A stretch of DNA of 64,000 nt from Glossina fuscipes. Its lineage: Eukaryota > Arthropoda > Insecta > Diptera > Glossinidae. Of this stretch, positions 12,274 through 24,744 are shown piece after piece; the first letter of the stretch is position 1; each line of letters begins with the position of its first letter. The notes below the pieces were generated by a model. The model searched no databases. It was not told where the DNA came from and worked only from the letters and a program-made list of their open reading frames with translations. Location: positions 40,005,613-40,069,612 of the forward strand of contig NW_023998415.1 of the NCBI RefSeq assembly GCF_014805625.2. The letters run 5' to 3'. A program made the translations under genes and the position numbers.

Positions 12274-14099
12274 TTTTTGCGTTCGTTTGTTTATTTACTT
12301 AACAAACAAGAAACACAGTTTTCTAGGATTCCAGTTGAATTTCTTTTTATTTTTTTTTATTTTTATTTATTTATTTATTTTTTTATTTTTATAAGAAATA
12401 GTCTCGTGTACATGCGAAGGAAAATAGTTTTTAAACACATTCACGAAAAGTATGGAAATCATTTGTGATAATATTTCTAAAAGAGAAGTGGAGAGATTGA
12501 GGAAACCAGGAAATGCCGATAAAGTTTTTATTCTTTTTAATTAATAATATCTTCGTAATATCATTCTGGAACACAATAAATAAACTGTGAACCAAGCGAT
12601 GAGCACATAAGATATAAAGTTAGTTTTCTACCTCTTACCAAGGAATGGTTGTATAGGCGCAGCGTTTGTTATTCTTCGAAAAACCCGCATTAGAGACTTT
12701 TTCAAATTTTGTCTATTCTTAATCAGCGTTTAGCCATATCAGTCAAAAAACGCTGAATACGTTTTTATGTTTACAACTCAGCCAAATTGAAAGAGTTTCA
12801 ATGTTTTTCCTAAAACACAAACCCTCCACGCAACGGAAACAACTTCACTCTTACGCCTAAATTGAAACACCGAATAAATGTCAAAGGCACAGGGTAACGG
12901 CATAGTGTTCGTATATCACAAATGTCCTGTCGGCAACATACAAGACGGTTCGTTTGTCCCCTGACACAAAACGATATTTACGCATTTTTTCCACTATATT
13001 GAACTCATTATAATTTCGTAACAATGTATTCGATATTGATGTCGTAAAGCCTTTAATGAAAACTGATCCATGTATCCAGGGACTATTGTGAAGGTTTATA
13101 GGTCTACATGGTCAACTATGCAAACATATTGACAAGCAGAAGTAGAAAGGCATATAAGATAAGGATTATAGCGGCGCTACTCAATTGTGTGAGACCACAT
13201 AGTATGTTCGTCGACAAGTTGCCCGTTGTTCTTTACGGGATTTTGTAAGGATTCATTTTTTAGAAAAATCTTTACTCGAACTTAAAAATCGATGCCCTAT
13301 CACAACATGAAGCGTTCCAAGCTTGCAGGCTTTCTACAAATTAAACAGCAATATCAACTTTGAGAGAAGAAATCAAAATATTGCATTTGGTAGTTTGGTG
13401 TGCCATAATCTCAATACTTGATGGATACTGCCTCCTCTCACTGTCATCTTTTCAGATCTCCTTTTGCCATATTTAAGATATAAAATATTCATGAGGGATG
13501 TCTTGAATTTTCATTGCACAACTATGCATAGGCTCCTTATGCACATTTGTAGTCAGAGTAAAGTTCTGCTTCGATTTCTGCATCGATATGTATATTTGTC
13601 CCGTGTTAAAAACGTAACAACTCGGATAGAAAGTTGGCACGTGGATCAATAAATAAACTTTGTATTATCCAAAGTCTAACCCAACCTTCTCGTCTATTTC
13701 GTTTTTCTCACTTTCTTCTCGAACCGATATCGCGTTAGTGACATCCGAATGAGGTGATATCTTTTGATTCATTAATAAATTGAAAAAATAAGTAGAGGAA
13801 AGCACAACATGTTCAAAGAAAACAGAACGGTCAGCAACCTGAAAGCACTATATAGGGATGGTCTGGCCAGAAACATAATTTGGAAGAAAATGCGATTAAA
13901 AGTTTAAAAAATGGTGACTTTAAAGAAGCACTTTACTCGAAGCATCAACGTTTTGGGTTTTACAAAGTATTCGAACGTTCAGTGAAGCCTTTTAAATGGC
14001 ATTTTTGAGTATTTGCGGAATTATTTAACACAATAAGGAATGTGGTTAAAAGTAGGTTTACAAATCAGCCTTAATATAAACGGCTGAAGTTGTTTTTTA
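12274..14099. other. AT-rich non-genic stretch
   Basis: A T-rich TTTA-repeat patch spans about 12343-12392. The 62-residue frame at 13464-13652 is not recognised. No other structure seen. Confidence 0.55.
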
Positions 14100-14790
14100 C
14101 TTTTTGAATTTGTCCTTAAATGTCCGATTAATCGATAGATATATAAACTTGGATAAATTACTCGAATGTCAGCTAATAAATTTATCTGCATAATGCATAA
14201 TCTGACTAATTAATTAGTAAATTCAATAAAGAATCGATCAATCAATAATCAATTTGTAGAATAACAACAATCATTCAATAATCAATATGGATGGATTCGT
14301 CTAAATATATCAATATCAATTATCAATCAATCAGTTATTATTAAACATGAAATTTAATTTAAATTTCGACGAATAAATAAATCATTAAATAATTAGTACA
14401 TTTTGGTTGCTTAATTAAGTCAAAACTCATAGTTCAATCGATCGATTAACCATCGATGACCCGTCGGCATAATCGTCCTAAATAAGCTTAGGTAATTAAA
14501 TATCCCGTGAATGATTCGATCTAAATGGTCATTCCGCAATCTGAATAGTTAGTTAATTCATCATTAAATAAATCAATTATTCCATTACCGCTTTACTGAA
14601 ATGAACAACCAGCCAATCGGCCTGAACGATCAATTAATAATATAATCAATTTGGATAAATCCATCTGGATAGTTAATTAAAATACCCAATCAAACAAAAA
14701 TTTAACAATCAGGATTTCTCGATTGGTTAATCAGTCTATATATCAGTCAATTGACTTGGATAATCAATCAATAAGTAATTTTTTTTGATG
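14100..14790. repeat. Cryptic AATCAAT/TTAATTA tract
   Basis: About 690 bases saturated with the words AATCAAT, CAATCAAT, TTAATTA, AATAAATCA and ATCGAT. Longer semi-repeats recur, such as TCAATTTGGATAAAT, GGATAATCAATCAAT and CATCTGGATAGTTAATTA. There is no strict period, so it is a decayed minisatellite or a cryptically simple region rather than a clean array. TAATTA and ATCAAT words are core homeodomain-type sites, so a cis-regulatory role is possible but unproven. Confidence 0.65.
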
Positions 14791-15463
14791 TCTTTTATAT
14801 ACTAGAGTACAAATGTTAAGTGGCTAGAGATTCGAGCTTTCCATCTGGTTTCAGTGTAGGTATCACTAACTATAAACATTTTCAAACAAGACGACTTAAA
14901 AGATTTCCAATCACGAAATTACTATTAATTTAGCAACATATTTATGAATGAATCGGATGACGTAACTATTAAAAGTGAATTTTGAATTTTATTCTATGCT
15001 TCACGAAGGAAGGCACACAACTGAACGATTTATATAATTGGCCCTTCGATAGCTAGGCCCTAAGTATGATCTACTTACACGTGTACCCGTGTTTTTACAT
15101 TTTGTGGATATATCCGCTCTATGGGGCTCGCATATTTTTAACTTGTTAGAAGACGTCGTCGGCGGCGGCGTCGGCGTCGTTTCAAAATTTCACATTAGTG
15201 GTTACAGTAATAGAAATGACGAGATGTCAATTCAATTACTTGGCTATAAGAGTAATACGTTTTGTTGCATACTTTTTTTTGCTTTGATCAGGCCAGTTTG
15301 GTCTGACCTTTTATTGTTTGTTGCTGCCGTTTGAGATTCGTTCAGATATAAAACAGACTTCACGATTACTGCTGGGCAGCTAATTTCTTAGGTTGAATAT
15401 AAAATAAGTGCTTAATTTTTGCTTTATGATCTGATGAGTGTGGCAATCTCTCCAACAGAAGTG

Positions 15464-15465
<2 letters not shown>
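14791..15465. other. AT-rich non-genic stretch with one GC-rich patch
   Basis: The 81-residue plus frame at 15089-15334 runs through the GC patch at 15151-15180 and is not recognised. Nothing else seen. Confidence 0.5.
15151..15180. repeat. (GTC/GGC)n GC-rich trinucleotide repeat
   Basis: GACGTCGTCGGCGGCGGCG and following GTCGGCGTCG give a short CpG-dense island in very AT-rich surroundings. Confidence 0.85.

Positions 15466-15510
<45 letters not shown>
15466..15510. repeat. (AT)n microsatellite
   Basis: About 22 uninterrupted AT units. Confidence 0.95.
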
Positions 15511-15514
<4 letters not shown>

Positions 15515-15625
15515 CATTTTTACTGTCTATATGATTGTTACTCTTTGGTAATATCACGTAAAGGTTTATTTCAATTCGTGATTTGCTCGTAAGATAAATT
15601 CGAAATAAATCAAAGCGTTTTCTTT

Positions 15626-15644
15626 ATTTTTTTTTTTTTTTTTT
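15626..15644. repeat. Poly-T run
   Basis: About 18-19 consecutive T. Confidence 0.9.
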
Positions 15645-15793
15645 TAATTTTCATTATAAAGCAAACACATCCGACTTAATCTGAGATAAAAGAGAAGAGT
15701 TATCTGTTTCGTCTTCTCAGTCATCTTTGCTAATGATATTTCTTAATTGGTAATTTTTTGTTTAGCTTTTATTTTCGTTAAGATCGTAAATAC

Positions 15794-15842
15794 ATATATA
15801 TATATATATATAAACTTACATATATATATATATATATATATT
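15794..15842. repeat. Paired (AT)n arrays
   Basis: Two AT arrays separated by AAACTTAC. Confidence 0.9.
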
Positions 15843-16051
15843 TATGATCTTAACTACATAACGTCTTTATTACACGAAAATGTTAATGATGATTAATCAA
15901 ATAAATCAGTTTTAATAGTTTCGTGACATAGTAATATACATACAAACACATCATCTGCACTTATACAAGTACGATACACACACTAACTAATACACACATT
16001 CATGAGCTCATGATATGAACCTAAATTGATGGCATCACAAAAATGCGACTG

Positions 16052-16138
16052 ACAACAACTAGCACAACTGCAGCAGCAACATCAGCAGCAGCAACTGCAA
16101 CAGTTCTAGCGGCGGCAATTTGACTGCGGCAGTGTTAG
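16052..16138. repeat. CAG/CAA-rich (opa-like) repeat
   Basis: CAACAACTAGCACAACTGCA, then repeated GCAGCAACATCAGCAGCAGC-type units and GGCGGC. Such CAX repeats occur in fly coding and non-coding DNA. No open frame extends it here. Confidence 0.8.
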
Positions 16139-16222
16139 CTTTAGTAGTTAAAATGAACATTAGAGTAAATGCAATAAATTTTCTATCATCAGATCTATGT
16201 TAAGAGGTTTGCATGAATGCCT

Positions 16223-16239
16223 GCATGCATGCATGCATG
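16223..16239. repeat. (GCAT)n self-complementary repeat
   Basis: Four GCAT units plus G. The tract is palindromic and strictly alternating purine-pyrimidine. Confidence 0.9.
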
Positions 16240-16265
16240 TTCTCAAGTAAGTAAGGTGCGGCCAG

Positions 16266-16344
16266 TGATGATGATTATGATGATTACTACGATTACGACG
16301 ATGATGACGACGATGACGATGATGACGATGAATATGATGAGATG
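16266..16344. repeat. (GAT/GAC)n trinucleotide repeat
   Basis: GATGATGATTATGATGATTA and onwards, shifting to GACGATGATGACGACGATG. It accounts for the His-rich minus-strand frame. Confidence 0.9.
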
Positions 16345-17182
16345 AGTGTCGTTGTGATGTAGTTCGGCCATCTTTATCACATTGCATACGTACCCGTACA
16401 CATATCTGCTATATATGCCGCATTATACGATGTGTCAGTAGAGGCAACAATTTTGTTATGTTACTTTATTTTTTATATTTTCATTTCTTATTTGTTATTT
16501 TTTTTATTTTTATTTTTTTTTAATTTAATCAGTTTTAACAAGTTAAGGTTGTTTATTGTCGTTGTTTCGCGTTTTAATTTCAATTTTTCGTAAAAATTTA
16601 TGAAATTATTTCTATTTTTTGCAATCATTGCGTTTGTCGCTACTGTTGTATATTTCATGAAATTATGTGTAGTGGCAATTAGATTCAATTGCGTTGACAC
16701 GATGCTTGTTACAAAGTAATACTTATACATATCTATATAAAACATATATACACCTACACTGTAAATATATGTATAGCGACGCTTATAAACTTTTGAAATG
16801 CTTTGGCACTTGCCAGCTGCATATAATGGGCATGTACGTGATGTACACATATCATAAATACATAAATATATATATATATATACAAAAAGAGAGAGACGCA
16901 CAAGCGCAAGCATTCACAGTGAATGGTTATAACGCCCGCACTTGAAGATGTGTCTTTAATCTTACAAACTTGTACATACCTAGAGATGTAGATATGCAAA
17001 CATGCATATATATATATATATATATATCTATATATATATACGTCTGCAGCTGGTGTATGTTGACAATTACGCAAGCTGGAAGCAAGAAGACCAGCGAAAC
17101 AAGCGAGCGAAGCAAATAATCCAGTCAGGCAGCTAACAAACAAGCAAAACAATTTGAATAAAACAATCATTTCGCTTGACAT
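16345..17182. other. AT-rich non-genic stretch with AT arrays
   Basis: Holds T-rich DNA at 16470-16530 and (AT)n patches near 16866-16881 and 16995-17041. The 141- and 142-residue minus frames here are products of these repeats and are not called as genes. Confidence 0.6.
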
Positions 17183-17265
17183 AGACGCGTGTTGTGAGTT
17201 TCGGTTTGAATGCGGATGTATTTGTTGGTTGGTTTATCAACACTTACATCGCACAACACGCGTCT
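17183..17265. repeat. 14-bp perfect inverted repeat with 55-base spacer
   Basis: AGACGCGTGTTGTG at 17183-17196 and its exact reverse complement at 17252-17265. The arms are GC-rich relative to the surroundings and pairing stops at both arm borders. It could be a cruciform-forming site or the ends of a tiny inverted-repeat element. No obvious target-site duplication is seen. Confidence 0.8.
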
Positions 17266-18820
17266 TTAGATGCGCAATTTATTTGCGGGTTATCAGCTAA
17301 ACATGCCTAAGCATGCATTTAATAGCCGGACGCCATACATATATGCTCTACGTTGTAAAGAATTAACGAAAAAAATTTAAAAAAAAAAAAAGAAAAAAAA
17401 AATAGAAGACGAAGACAAAGACAAAGACGAAGAAAAAGAAGCTATTGAGACTTTTAACGCGCAGCACACAATCATCAGCTGTGAGCAGCAAGCCTTAATG
17501 CGCTCTTTCGGTGAATGGTGCATAGAAAAAGTTGCACATGCTTTATATTACTTGCAATAAAAACACCAAGCAAAAATGTGTTTTCATTCTATGAGTTTAT
17601 TAAGAACTTTTAATGACCTTCTAAGCCTTAGTGCGAAGAGATTTTTTTCGTAAATAGTTTTCAAATCATCAAAAGTCAGTTGTGTGTACCGGGCATGTTC
17701 ACATTGAAAATTATTATAAATATTGCAGGAATGAAAACATTGAAATTGCGAAAAAAGTTTTCTATTTGAACTGATTGCAAGAATATAGGGAAAGCATGTG
17801 AAGCTATAAAGCATTCAAGCAGACTTGAGGAGTTGTGGCTTGTTTACTTCGTACCAGCCGACCATTAGTTAATTTCCGAAAGCTGTGAACAACAAGCCAT
17901 AACACTTTTCATAATTTTCAGTCATCACTGCAGCACAATTATGTTCATTTTACCGGGGGGACTGTGCAAATGAGATCGAATCAATGTCTGGCACGTTTCC
18001 CTCCCTGATCTCTTCCCGTTTCCGAAGCTACTCCACAGAAAGCATTTTGGATGAATTCTAGCGTACAAATAAAGTCGTTAGAAGAGCTGCAGAATATTTT
18101 TTGGCGGGGGTGGGGAAGAGGTTCGGTTTACCCTGAAGGCGAATATGAATTTTATTAAATAGTTTCTGTAATTCTTTGCATATCTATGACTAAATGTTCG
18201 GATCACTTATCACTTATAAGTGTCACTTTTCGCGTAGTCTAAGTTGTTAATCCAATGAGATAAAACAAAGAGATTCTCTATTGCAATAAATAACTCAACG
18301 TTAGTTTTCAGAACAACAAATAGCTAACTAGCCCGGAAAGATTTTATTGCATTTATTCCTAGCTTGCGCGCTTAGGATTATAGCTACCCATTATTGTAGC
18401 TTCTATAAAAATTGTGCAACAATACTGATATCAGTTAATTGAGCCAGCTTTGGTTGCAGTTTGTAATAAAGTAAGTGATTGTATACAATTATTATGCCTG
18501 GGAATAGCTGACTTTTGTTGTATTTGTTTTTTTTTTTTTTTTTTGTGTTTTTGGTTTTCTTTCAACTCCTGCAAATATGTTTGGGCAATAAAATGTTCGC
18601 ATACCACATTCGCATCGTGCGTCTGGTTAAAGCAAACCAAACCTAACTATCGTTGCTTTTTCATTTTCTTTGAATTATTGTTATGTGTTCAAAGAGTTGA
18701 CTGATGTTATTTTTGCTTTGTGTCTGAGCTCTGTTGTCGTCGAACGTGCCCACTGGCGCTTTCCGTTAAACATGTATTTTGTATTTAGTTGACTCTGTTC
18801 CTCTTCTTCTTTTATTTTCA
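17266..18820. other. AT-rich non-genic stretch
   Basis: GAAGAC-like repeats lie at 17405-17440. The minus frame at 17584-17814 ends in a non-simple, charged peptide of about 34 residues with no family match. A somewhat G+C-richer patch lies at 17940-18130. T run at 18528-18543. Confidence 0.5.
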
Positions 18821-18845
18821 TTTTTTTTTTTTTTTTTTTTTTTTT
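18821..18845. repeat. Poly-T run
   Basis: 25 consecutive T, with a second run at about 18879-18894. It accounts for the Lys-rich minus frame. Confidence 0.9.
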
Positions 18846-19184
18846 AATAAACTTTACGGCATTTAGTTTTTTTATTAATTTTTTTTTTTTTTTAGATTCA
18901 GCATAACATGCCTTGAAGTCCTCCTCATCATCGTCAACGTAACTGTCGGTGTTGTATCGTGTTGTTGTTCTCTTTCTTTTTGTTTGTGTATCTATTTGTG
19001 CGTTGTTGTTGTTACTGTTGTTGTTATTGTTATTTTGTTGTCGTTTTGTCGACAAAACGAGCCGTTTTGTTGCAGCTGCCGTTAGTGATGTCGGCCTGTC
19101 AACGCATCATCGTAATTTGCGAAAATATTGCAAAGTTTTCATTACATAGCATTTCATTTCACAAAAGATACGTTACTCCATTGC

Positions 19185-19246
19185 GCGACGACGACGACGA
19201 CGACGATGACGACGCCGACGACGGAGATGGAGACGGAGACGGAGAC
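19185..19246. repeat. (GAC)n then (GGAGAC)n repeat
   Basis: GAC/GAT trinucleotides to 19222, then four GGAGAY hexamers at 19223-19246. The Asp/Gly-repeat frame is a by-product. Confidence 0.9.
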
Positions 19247-21779
19247 GACCATTACGACGACAACATACTTCGTTTGTCATGATGACGATCCGATACCCGG
19301 TTGCGATCATTACTTAGTTTTATTTCCAATTTCAGCTCTACTTTACAGAAAACCAGAAAAAAAAGAAATATTTTTAGAATGGCATTCAGCTGCTCTACCT
19401 AACTACCGTCATAAATTCGTGCTTAGGCTGATTGTGTGTTGATTTGAAAATCAACCAAACCGTTGGGGACAACAGAAGGCACCGCACCGCATTGCATTAA
19501 ATAAGTAAACAAACAAACGAACAGCCATCTAATCTACTAGTAAAAACAACAACGACTTACACCAAACGCTAACCACAATTGCGACTATTAGCAAATCGTC
19601 ATTATTTTTCAGTGATGTCCGCTCATTCTCATAACACGGTTTGAATTTCCTTGGTTACGAAAAATCAAAAAAAATAAAAACAAAATACTTATGTTAAGTA
19701 ATTTTATTTGGTTTTATATTTTTTTTAGTATCTTAGATTATAAAATGTGAAATAACCCTCTCTTCAGCTGAAGCGGAGATTGCTGTGAATGGCAGCGTAA
19801 GAATTATCTCAAATCCTCTACTTTCTTCCTTTCCTTTGCCCGCAACATGAAACACTTAGAACATGAGCAGGTTGAGATGTTTCAATATGCTAACATTTTC
19901 TATACGCTGCGGTAAGGAAATCAACTGACAAACTGAACTTCAGAGAGTATAACTGCATTCATTTTCCGGTGACTTGACGAAAAGGTAATAGCGTCAAGGC
20001 ATTCAGACGAAAGAAAGTGAATTTCTATTTCGTGAAAGCTTGTAAAGAATTCAGGAAAAAATATTGTTAACAAAGTTGCTTATATAACTCGATAAGCAAC
20101 TAAGATAAACTTAATTAAATTGAAGTTCACACCTGATCCTTTCTTTTGAAATTTGCAAGTTCTTGCATAAAGTTTTTCATTCCAGCTTTAACGAGATACT
20201 AGCGTACAGGTTTGAAACGCATGAAAATCGAAACTAGCTTTTGCCTTTCTACGCCTCGTAGAGTGGAGTACATGTTAGTGACTTCACCGAGTATCTTCCT
20301 CTTCTTTCTCTCTTCCTCTTGCCTTCTCTCCTTCTCCTTTGGTATTCTCAGTTTGTCGCCTCTTTTCGTATTTTAATATTCTCTCAAACTCTGCCACCTT
20401 TGCACTGCTTGCCTTCTTCCCCACTGTCCCACTTCTATTCTAAAATTGTTGAAATGTCTTAAAGACAGAAATTACGTTAATCGTGTTACCGTCTGAACAC
20501 CTAAAGATAATCGTATCTATCTAACTATCTATCGTTATGTTTCTTTACAGTTATCTATCGCGTTTCTGTTGCTCTTCAGCCCCGTTTTAATTGAATGCAT
20601 TAAAAAGGATGCTTTACAGTGTACTACCTAATACGTGATTTGATATATTTATGTGATTTGCATTAATATTCAAGAAAAATTAACTTTCTTAAGCTTTCTC
20701 TTCTTTATTTCGTATGCTTCTAAACTTTTCAGCCTGCAGTTTACGAAATCATACAGAAAAATGTCAGTGATGTTTGCCTAAACATTTATGGCTAAAATTA
20801 AAATATAATATAAAATTTACGCAATACGTTGTTTAATTTTATTATTATTAACAAGTAACGAAAAATTTTGCTGATATTGAAGTGAAATGAATCTTAAATG
20901 TTTAGTCGTCAAGTAAGTTGAAAAGCGAAAAATCGCTATGTTTTCTATTCATTGTAAACATAGTATTAGTAGATATTGGCATGAAGTAAATTATTAAAAA
21001 TCTTTTATTCCTAGATGGATGATGTTGATTTTTATCTATCCCATTGAAAGATGACTTAGTCTAGCCTTTTCACTAGAATGCTTTTGCGATTTATTATTCT
21101 AAAAGAGATCGTGACCCAAAGAAGGACAAACGATCACAAACGATTTCGTAGTTGGGATCGATGTCCTCAGGATTGTGCTGAGTGTACGATCGGATTGGAA
21201 CAGATGCATAAATCATGAAGTTCTGCAACTTCTATTAGTCAGAAGAATGCAGTAAGGAATTCAAAAAAAAAAACATTGTCTGCATTAATTAACAGAAAGA
21301 ATTTTATATTATAATGGCTATGCCGGATGTGTAAACTGGGAAGTTTTCATATTTCCACTGTATAGTCCAAAGCTTGAATCGTCTGCTTGCTTGTCTTGAT
21401 CTTTGCAAAGTTTGCTTGATGAGCTAAAATCGGTTTCGAAAAGTCAAGACTTATACAAGATAGTTTTAAAGAAACTGATGGGCATAATATATATTTAAAT
21501 AAAATTGATCTTGAAAAAGTTGAAAATTTGATTAAAAGAAAAAAAGGAGGAAGAAAGTTATATTTTACGGTTGCCGAGTCTCGCATATCAACCACATAAA
21601 TGCTCGGTCCACTTAAGATTTTAATGTCCAAGAAATCAGTTTTTGCCAAACGTCCCAAGACTTTATGTATTAAACGTCCATTATAATTAAGTTATAACTA
21701 ACACAACTTATCGCATTCTACTCTCCAATGACCTTAAAAAAGTGAAAAAAAGTGAAATTAAATCACGTATAACTTTGTG
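19247..21779. other. AT-rich non-genic stretch
   Basis: A pyrimidine-rich patch lies at 20290-20420. The minus frame at 21347-21658 (103 residues) begins with a plausible peptide (MGRLAKTDFLDIKILSG) but becomes hydrophobic and simple. No family is recognised. Confidence 0.5.
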
Positions 21780-22240
21780 TAGGCATGGCCGATATATTCC
21801 ATGCAAAGGCTATGTGGAAAATTTCAGCCTTTTTAAGTTTTATATAGTTTCTGAGTAACGAGCAAAAATCGAAAAATTAAAAACAAAAAAAAAAAAAACC
21901 GGAGTTGCGTTCAGTTTACGCCTTACTGCGGGCATTTCTGCTTTGACGACTTTGTGTTATTTTCAATATCGACCTGCGTGCAAAAGCTGCGAATATTTCT
22001 ACCAAATTCGAAGTTGATATCTTTATTTTTGCAAATATCACACACACACACATACACTCACAGGGAGACGGACAGACATGGCTTAATCAATTTTGAATTT
22101 CACTGATCTCGAATATGTATACTTTATGAAGTCTCTGATGTTTCCTTTTGCGCTTCCGTCCTGCACACATTATGAACAAAAAAAAAACAAAAGAAGCAAA
22201 ATGAGTATACCCCCTATCCTTCAGTGGTGGGTATCGAAAT
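21780..22240 (+). repeat. GTCY/hairpin dispersed repeat, copy F
   Basis: The body starts near AGGCATGGCCGATATATTCC. GTCY run GGGAGACGGACAGACATGGC at 22061-22080, then AATATGTATACTTTATGAAG and TGATGTTTCCTTTTGCG, ending in a terminal stem made by ATACCC at 22207-22212 and GGGTAT at 22229-22234. The stem-loop end is a family character also seen at 54.76 kb. Confidence 0.75.
22207..22234 (+). repeat. Terminal stem-loop of repeat copy F
   Basis: ATACCC and GGGTAT are exact complements separated by 16 bases, at the 3' end of the copy. Confidence 0.7.
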
Positions 22241-22337
22241 AGAAAAGCAAATAATTATTTCCGATTTGTTCATTTTCTGATTGGAAAGAAAAAGCTGGAT
22301 ATTTTCAAACAACAATTTATTCAATTTTTGTTCTTTT

Positions 22338-22482
22338 ATCCGCCTGAGTGGCCGGGTAGGCAAGAGTCTCGACCAGCAACTCAATGGTCGTGGGTTCAAA
22401 TCTCAAGTGCGGTAGAGTTTTTAATGAAACCGATGCTAGTGCTTTAAGTGCTTTAGTCTTGGGATTTATTCTCTGGCTTAAT
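22338..22482 (+). mobile_element. tRNA-derived SINE, copy 1
   Basis: The 5' part looks like a tRNA of the long-variable-arm type. A box-A-like GAGTGGCCGGGTAGG lies at about 22346-22360 and a box-B-like GGTTCAAATCT at 22393-22403; together these form an internal RNA polymerase III promoter. It is not a plain tRNA pseudogene, because the similarity to the second copy (28857-29037, opposite strand) continues past the tRNA part through CAAGTGCGGTAGAGTTTTTA and AGTCTTGGGATTTATTCTCT to CTGGCT. It then diverges into an AT-rich tail. As a SINE it would need a LINE partner for retrotransposition. Family name unknown to me. Confidence 0.85.
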
Positions 22483-23743
22483 ATATATAAATTTTGTTTA
22501 GTTGCATTTTTCAGTTTTTTCTTGTAATTAATTGTTTTTAAATTATGATTAACGTTTTCCATATTTTGTGTTGTATCGATTAATGTTATATATGGAAGTC
22601 CAAGTTTCGCACAAATGTTGTTTAAAGCAGCACAAGTATATTATACTTAATTGAATTTCCATTTACTTGATCTATAAAGAGAACGGTTCTATCAGATGAG
22701 GTAAGGTTATACAACTTCAATGAATAACTTGAATCACCTGAATAATTACATTATAAATGTAATATATATTGCTAAGTATATGTGTATATATTAACTATCT
22801 AATAAAGAAAAATTTTGTAATGTGGAGGAAGGAAAATGGCAGAATAATGTGTGTTTTGCATAGTTCAATTAAACTTCTGAATATGCTTACTTGCTTTAAT
22901 TTGTACTTAATTAAATTAAAAATGATTTACTTAGTTACCTTGTTTGTTCACTTGATTGTTTACTTTCTTCTCTCTTCTTTGCATTTATGCATTTACCCTG
23001 TGACCGGTGCGATTCATACAATAATGATATAATAAATGTTGCGTTGTTTATGTCTTGCTGCAAACACTTTTCACGTTTTTGACAGCAGTCGACGACAGCA
23101 GTTATATAAACTCGTAAAAGCGATCCTTTCAATACTAACGAACTATCGAATCGTACTCGATATCGGGAAAACCATAAACTGGCCCCAGAATTTTGCTTAG
23201 AAGGAGATGCCTATCTAAACTAGTGTGGGAGAAGCTTCAAAAGCGCAAACTTAATGCAACGCAGCTACGCACTTTCAATCACGATGAAGAAAGACATACA
23301 CTGCATATGGTGTAACACAATTTTAGCGGTGTTATGGGCGTATAAGTGACATATCAGTAGATTATTTTGTTTTTTGTTTTTTTCCTTTTGCTCTATAGAC
23401 ACAACTCAGGCTGCGTCTATTTTTAACAACAAGGAATTGTTTGCTGTAAAGAATACATAACTTTATCATGAGTTTAGTTGTTTATCTCGATCTTAGCGAT
23501 CGTAAAAATGCTAACAGCAGACATTAACATTAAAAGTCTCATGCTGTTCGAAAATATATTAGCTTTATGCGATGATCGAAATGCGCTTTCGGGTGTTGTA
23601 AACGACTTGCTGAATTTAACTTAGCATCATCCTTTCCTGTGTAGGGTGTAAAAGAAAAAAAAAAAAAAAAAACAAAAAAAATGAAAAGAACGGCATATAA
23701 TGATAATACGCTAAACACTTTACATCTATTCGATGGGTTTTTG

Positions 23744-23775
<32 letters not shown>

Positions 23776-24006
23776 GCTTTTTCCAAGACGACAATTAACG
23801 ACTGATAGAAAAGAAGAATTTTAAGTAACCTAAAGTAAAGGCTTTTATTGTAGAAGAAACATTAAACAGTTTTACGATGCATATGGAGGATGTTGTGTGT
23901 TGCGATGGAACGGGTACGATGACTTTACAAATTCTATAATTTTGTTAATTAATATTATTGCTAATGATGAAAATTACGCTAATAATCATAATGCTAATAA
24001 TTATAA
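22483..24006. other. AT-rich non-genic stretch
   Basis: An A run lies at about 23654-23671 and a T run of 27 at 23749-23775. Nothing recognised. Confidence 0.6.
23749..23775. repeat. Poly-T run
   Basis: 27 consecutive T. Confidence 0.9.
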
Positions 24007-24034
24007 TGATCATGATGATGATGATGATGATGAT
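24007..24034. repeat. (GAT)n trinucleotide repeat
   Basis: About 8 GAT units, following AATGAT/AATAAT-rich cryptic DNA from 23940. Confidence 0.9.
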
Positions 24035-24469
24035 GGCTTAGTCTACTGAAATTGGTTTTTGCTAACATTTTGACATCGCAAACCTATACCGTTAACCTTT
24101 TACGCCAAACTCAACGATAAAACGGTAGATGAGCTACGACCAGAAGAGTAACGTGGTAGGTCTGGCCTGAGAAAGAAGGCAATAATAAAAAAAGAAAGCA
24201 GAAAAAAAGTCAATTTGAGCCTGCGCCAATATCAAAAACCAAATATTAGTCCGGAACATAATAAGTACACATATACATACATAATTTCGCATAGTCATAG
24301 GCATAACAATTTTAACTGAAAAGTTTATTAGTTTCACAATTTTCATAACATGCACATGAAGGAAAAATTCCACAGACGATAAAACGATACGATACAAAAC
24401 AGATCCAAAATAGATCCACTATGGAAATTGTGGCTTGACGTAGGAATGTGTATTCATGTATGCGTCGTC

Positions 24470-24511
<42 letters not shown>
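24470..24511. repeat. Compound (GT)n(AT)n microsatellite
   Basis: About 11 GT units running into about 9 AT units. Confidence 0.95.
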
Positions 24512-24744
24512 AATACGAGCGTATTACACAAGTGCATCTGTGTATTTATTTTTTTATTCATTTATTTTTATTTATTTATTTTTTTTTTTTGGGAGGTAAT
24601 CACATCACATGTGCTTTCCACTTGTAGAGTAGGTTTGCATGTTTGTCTATTTGGCATGAGTTATTAATGTTGTTGTTGGTTATGCTTAATACACAAGTAT
24701 ACACCTATAGCGTTAAAAAAGCGATAGTGATGGAGAGGGAACGG

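Noticed and set aside
16488..17182. Two minus frames of about 141 codons
   Set aside because: Tyr/Ile/Lys composition comes from AT arrays and T runs. No family motif.
17477..17910. Similar words GCTGTGAGCAGCAAGCC and GCTGTGAACAACAAGCC 400 bases apart, possible duplication flanking an insertion
   Set aside because: Similarity covers about 20 bases only and no element ends lie at these positions.
18681..19055. 124-codon Asn/Lys-rich minus frame
   Set aside because: Produced by TTG repeats and poly-T runs.
22338..22420. Functional tRNA gene or simple tRNA pseudogene
   Set aside because: Arms do not fold cleanly by eye, box B is followed by non-tRNA sequence, and a second copy shares that extension, so SINE fits better.
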